From an uncultured Pirellula sp. (GTDB taxonomy: Bacteria; Planctomycetota; Planctomycetia; Pirellulales; Pirellulaceae), in contig CAILTZ010000368.1 of NCBI GenBank assembly GCA_903837255.1, positions 1-6,626 on the forward strand: a stretch of DNA of 6,626 bases, read 5' to 3'. The notes under the pieces were generated by a model. It searched no databases. It had not been told where the DNA came from and was given only the letters and a program-made list of their open reading frames with translations. The translations under genes were made by a program, and so were the position numbers. Below are positions 6,520-6,626 of this stretch, piece after piece; the first letter of the stretch is position 1, and each line of letters starts with the position of its first letter.

Positions 6520-6615
6520 ATGCCCGATAAGAAAGAAGCGGCCTTGAAAGACTTTAGAAAAATCCCAAACAAGTTTGAGGAATCATTTGGCCGGTTCAGG
6601 GTTTGTGTTTTGTGA
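6520..6615 (+). CDS. Possible 31-residue small protein or leader ORF
   Basis: ATG 6520 begins a 31-codon frame, [20 protein letters not shown] then [11 protein letters not shown], closed by TGA 6613-6615. Its N-terminal two thirds is charged and helix-like; it matches no family I know. Support comes from context: a good sigma-70-like promoter about 27 bp upstream, and a TGATG junction with the next ATG as seen in translational coupling. The upstream bases TAAAG give only a weak ribosome site. It could be a real small gene, a leader peptide or chance. Confidence 0.25.
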   Translation: MPDKKEAALKDFRKIPNKFEESFGRFRVCVL

Positions 6616-6626
6616 TGAAGATTACC
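6615..6626 (+). CDS. Possible start of the next plus-strand gene (truncated by window end)
   Basis: ATG 6615-6617 shares its A with the TGA of the 31-codon ORF and reads MKIT before the window ends. The only support is the promoter upstream and the TGATG overlap. The same frame is open back to 6579, so a start upstream of 6615 cannot be excluded. The product cannot be judged from four codons. Confidence 0.25.

Noticed and set aside
6423..6572. 50-residue N-terminal extension of the small planctomycete-type protein
   Set aside because: The extra residues look unlike the core, and the stretch lies opposite the plus-strand promoter and short ORF. It cannot be fully excluded.

Overview
The window looks like chromosomal DNA from a planctomycete, most likely of the Pirellulaceae/Rhodopirellula type. 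This is an inference from gene content: a roughly 100-residue protein with an ERDYS...[16 protein letters not shown] signature that I remember only from planctomycetes, a Q/N-rich protein with a WGKL...YYRAL tail, a PAPS-dependent sulfotransferase beside an exported SGNH hydrolase, and a flagellar gene outside any flagellar cluster. Base composition is moderately GC-rich and Shine-Dalgarno sequences are weak or missing. No rRNA, tRNA, CRISPR array, IS element or integrase was seen.

Left part (2-1951, plus strand): the 3' end of a gene that enters from outside the window. Its product has six GNQPQ tandem repeats, a long Q/N/S-rich linker and a compact conserved-looking C-terminus. After a 141-bp gap comes an extended SDR that closely resembles D-erythronate dehydrogenase (DenD).

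Middle (1941-4046, minus strand): a complete flhA, the export-gate membrane protein of the flagellar type III apparatus. It converges on the denD-like gene and the two coding ends overlap by 11 bp. It diverges from the next gene across a 92-bp gap.

Right part (4139-6626): a plus-strand sulfotransferase converges on a minus-strand exported SGNH/GDSL-type hydrolase. Their coding ends overlap by 16 bp, and a perfect 8-bp inverted repeat covers the sulfotransferase stop codon. The hydrolase lies 17 bp downstream of the small planctomycete-type gene, so those two probably form an operon. At the far right a sigma-70-like promoter (TTGGGA-N17-TACAAT) points right towards a 31-codon ORF, whose TGA overlaps an ATG that may open a gene continuing beyond the window.

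The genes do not form one evident pathway. The sulfotransferase and exported hydrolase could both act on surface or extracellular (sulfated) glycans, but this is context only. I found no convincing new multi-gene system. The points most worth a second look are the hairpin at the convergent stops, the right-edge promoter with its coupled ORFs, the repeat-bearing Q/N-rich protein and the small planctomycete-type family.
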